In this document: positions 63,218 to 64,000 of the stretch, piece by piece
Position numbering within the stretch: the stretch's first letter is position 1
Layout: each line of letters opens with the position of its first letter
Assembly: GCA_019359045.1 (NCBI GenBank)
Contig: JAHHIA010000015.1
Location: forward strand, 78,741 to 142,740
Length of the DNA stretch: 64,000 nt
Source of the DNA: Scytolyngbya sp. HA4215-MV1
GTDB taxonomy: Bacteria > Cyanobacteriota > Cyanobacteriia > Leptolyngbyales > Leptolyngbyaceae
Reading direction: 5' to 3'
The notes under the pieces: generated by a model
What the model was told of the DNA's origin: nothing
The model's input: only the letters and a program-made list of their open reading frames with translations
Database searches by the model: none
Position numbers and translations under genes: made by a program

Positions 63218-64000
63218 ATGACCCCCGATGAACTGTTGCAACTCCTCGATCGTGCCCAGCAAGAAGGGTGGGAAACCCTCGACCTGGCAGGCCAAAACCT
63301 GGAGTCCCTCCCCGCCGAAATTGGTCAACTGAGCCAACTCAAAACCCTGATTTTGGGCAAATGGGATGAAGAAAATAGAGAGTGGAAAGGCAACTCCCTG
63401 AGCACACTGCCGCCGGAAATCGTTCAACTGACGAGCCTGCAAAGCCTTTACCTCAGCGCCAATTCGCTGAGCACGCTGCCGCCGGAAATCGTTCAACTGA
63501 CGAGCCTGCAAAGCCTTGACCTCCGCTTCAATTCGCTGAGCACGCTGCCGCCGGAAATCGTTCAACTGACGAGCCTGCAAAGCCTTGACCTCAGCAACAA
63601 TTCGCTGAGCACGCTGCCGCCGGAAATCGTTCAACTGACGAGCCTGCAAAGCCTTGACCTCAGCTCCAATTCGCTGAGCACGCTGCCGCCGGAAATCGTT
63701 CAACTGACGAGCCTGCAAAGCCTTGACCTCAGCAACAATTCGCTGAGCACGCTGCCGCCGGAAATCGTTCAACTCAGGAGCCTGCAAAGCCTTTACCTCA
63801 GCTCCAATGCGCTGAGCACGCTGCCGCCGGAAATCGTTCAACTGACGAGCCTGCAAAGCCTTTACCTCAGCTCCAATGCGCTGAGCACGCTGCCGCCGGA
63901 AATCGTTCAACTGACGAGCCTGCAAAGCCTTTACCTCAGCAACAATTCGCTGAGCACGCTGCCGCCGGAAATCGTTCAACTGACGAGCCTGCAAAGCCTT
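63218..64000 (+). CDS. Leucine-rich-repeat protein, 3' end outside window
   Basis: 261 codons visible from ATG at 63218 (MTPDELLQLLDRAQQEGWET) and open at the window end. After a short cap (about 1-55) come eight complete and one partial repeats of 23 residues, LSTLPPEIVQLTSLQSLYLS and variants, each 69 bases long. This N-terminal form is common in cyanobacterial LRR proteins that continue into Roc-COR GTPase or TIR domains; which applies cannot be seen. The repeats form a curved binding surface for proteins. No clear Shine-Dalgarno precedes the start. The opposite strand is also open over the array, which is a shadow. Confidence 0.88.
   Translation, partial: MTPDELLQLLDRAQQEGWETLDLAGQNLESLPAEIGQLSQLKTLILGKWDEENREWKGNSLSTLPPEIVQLTSLQSLYLSANSLSTLPPEIVQLTSLQSLDLRFNSLSTLPPEIVQLTSLQSLDLSNNSLSTLPPEIVQLTSLQSLDLSSNSLSTLPPEIVQLTSLQSLDLSNNSLSTLPPEIVQLRSLQSLYLSSNALSTLPPEIVQLTSLQSLYLSSNALSTLPPEIVQLTSLQSLYLSNNSLSTLPPEIVQLTSLQSL
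63398..64000. repeat. Nearly identical 69-bp tandem units in the LRR gene
   Basis: Exact 69-base spacing (63398, 63467, 63536 and onward). Most units differ only at four to eight bases around the TTTACCTCAGC / CTTGACCTCAGC and AACAAT/TCCAAT positions; one has AGG for ACG (63775). Such uniformity indicates recent duplication or gene conversion. Confidence 0.9.

Noticed and set aside
63140..63994. Long minus-strand ORF over the LRR array (284 codons)
   Set aside because: It is periodic (QARQLNDFRRQRAQR units) only because the plus-strand 69-bp repeats are open in reverse. The plus-strand frame gives a canonical LRR protein.
1..64000. CRISPR array, prophage or toxin-antitoxin pair
   Set aside because: No direct repeats with unique spacers, no phage structural genes and no recognisable toxin next to the RHH protein (its neighbour is ycf46).

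Overview
This window is a stretch of cyanobacterial chromosome. The sequence shows this directly: psaF and psaJ of photosystem I, the ycf35, ycf46 and ycf66 families shared with plastids, DUF1818 and DUF4336 proteins, and frequent GCGATCGC (HIP1) octamers inside coding sequence. A hetZ-patU pair and heptameric TTTTGGA-type short repeats point to a filamentous lineage. No other heterocyst genes are present, so heterocyst formation cannot be claimed. A Leptolyngbya-like organism is a guess. I saw no rRNA, CRISPR array, prophage or recognisable IS transposase.

Layout. 1-3.6 kb: 3' part of dprA, then a phosphonate-type ABC transporter (phnC and a fused phnE-phnE) on the minus strand, without a binding-protein gene. 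4-9.2 kb: tRNA-Pro, DUF1818, a hypothetical protein, a MASE1-PAS-PAS adenylate cyclase, an LTXXQ/Spy-like periplasmic protein and a VOC protein. 9.2-17 kb: ileS, a Ycf66 protein, a small hypothetical protein, hisC and an inositol-monophosphatase-family phosphatase. 17-20.6 kb: ycf35, ycf46, a ribbon-helix-helix protein and another cyanobacterial hypothetical. 20.7-25.8 kb: hetZ, patU and a TgpA-like transglutaminase-fold membrane protein that lacks its catalytic Cys and His. 26-33 kb: rnc, an oxidoreductase, a Cache-HAMP histidine kinase, a RibD-C reductase, a small membrane protein and an alpha/beta hydrolase. 33-38.3 kb: tsaD, psaF-psaJ, gmk with remA, and an NFACT (Rqc2-like) protein. 38.3-49.2 kb: a non-coding stretch with a possible sRNA, clpC, an APC permease, a type IV pilin, tRNA-Lys, an aldose epimerase, a CapA-like protein and a small ORF. 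49.2-60 kb: tldD, a YbjN protein, coaE, a CobA-HemD fusion, a hypothetical protein, an AI-2E transporter, a degenerate histidine kinase, an M41-like peptidase without AAA domain and a Wza-like export protein. 60-64 kb: an accessory, repeat-rich end with a dispersed MITE-like repeat family, a DUF4336 protein, a 21-bp tandem repeat array, a hypothetical protein and the start of a leucine-rich-repeat gene made of nearly identical 69-bp units.

Most genes are housekeeping, and the genes stand singly or in short pairs (phnC-phnE, hetZ-patU, psaF-psaJ, remA-gmk, rnc-oxidoreductase). The most unusual points are the substituted transglutaminase triad, the degenerate kinase beside the orphan M41-like peptidase, the dispersed GTGTACACACAA repeat family beside the 21-bp array, the homogenised LRR array, and a 35-codon ORF with a consensus Shine-Dalgarno upstream of clpC. 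I found no clearly new multi-gene system.
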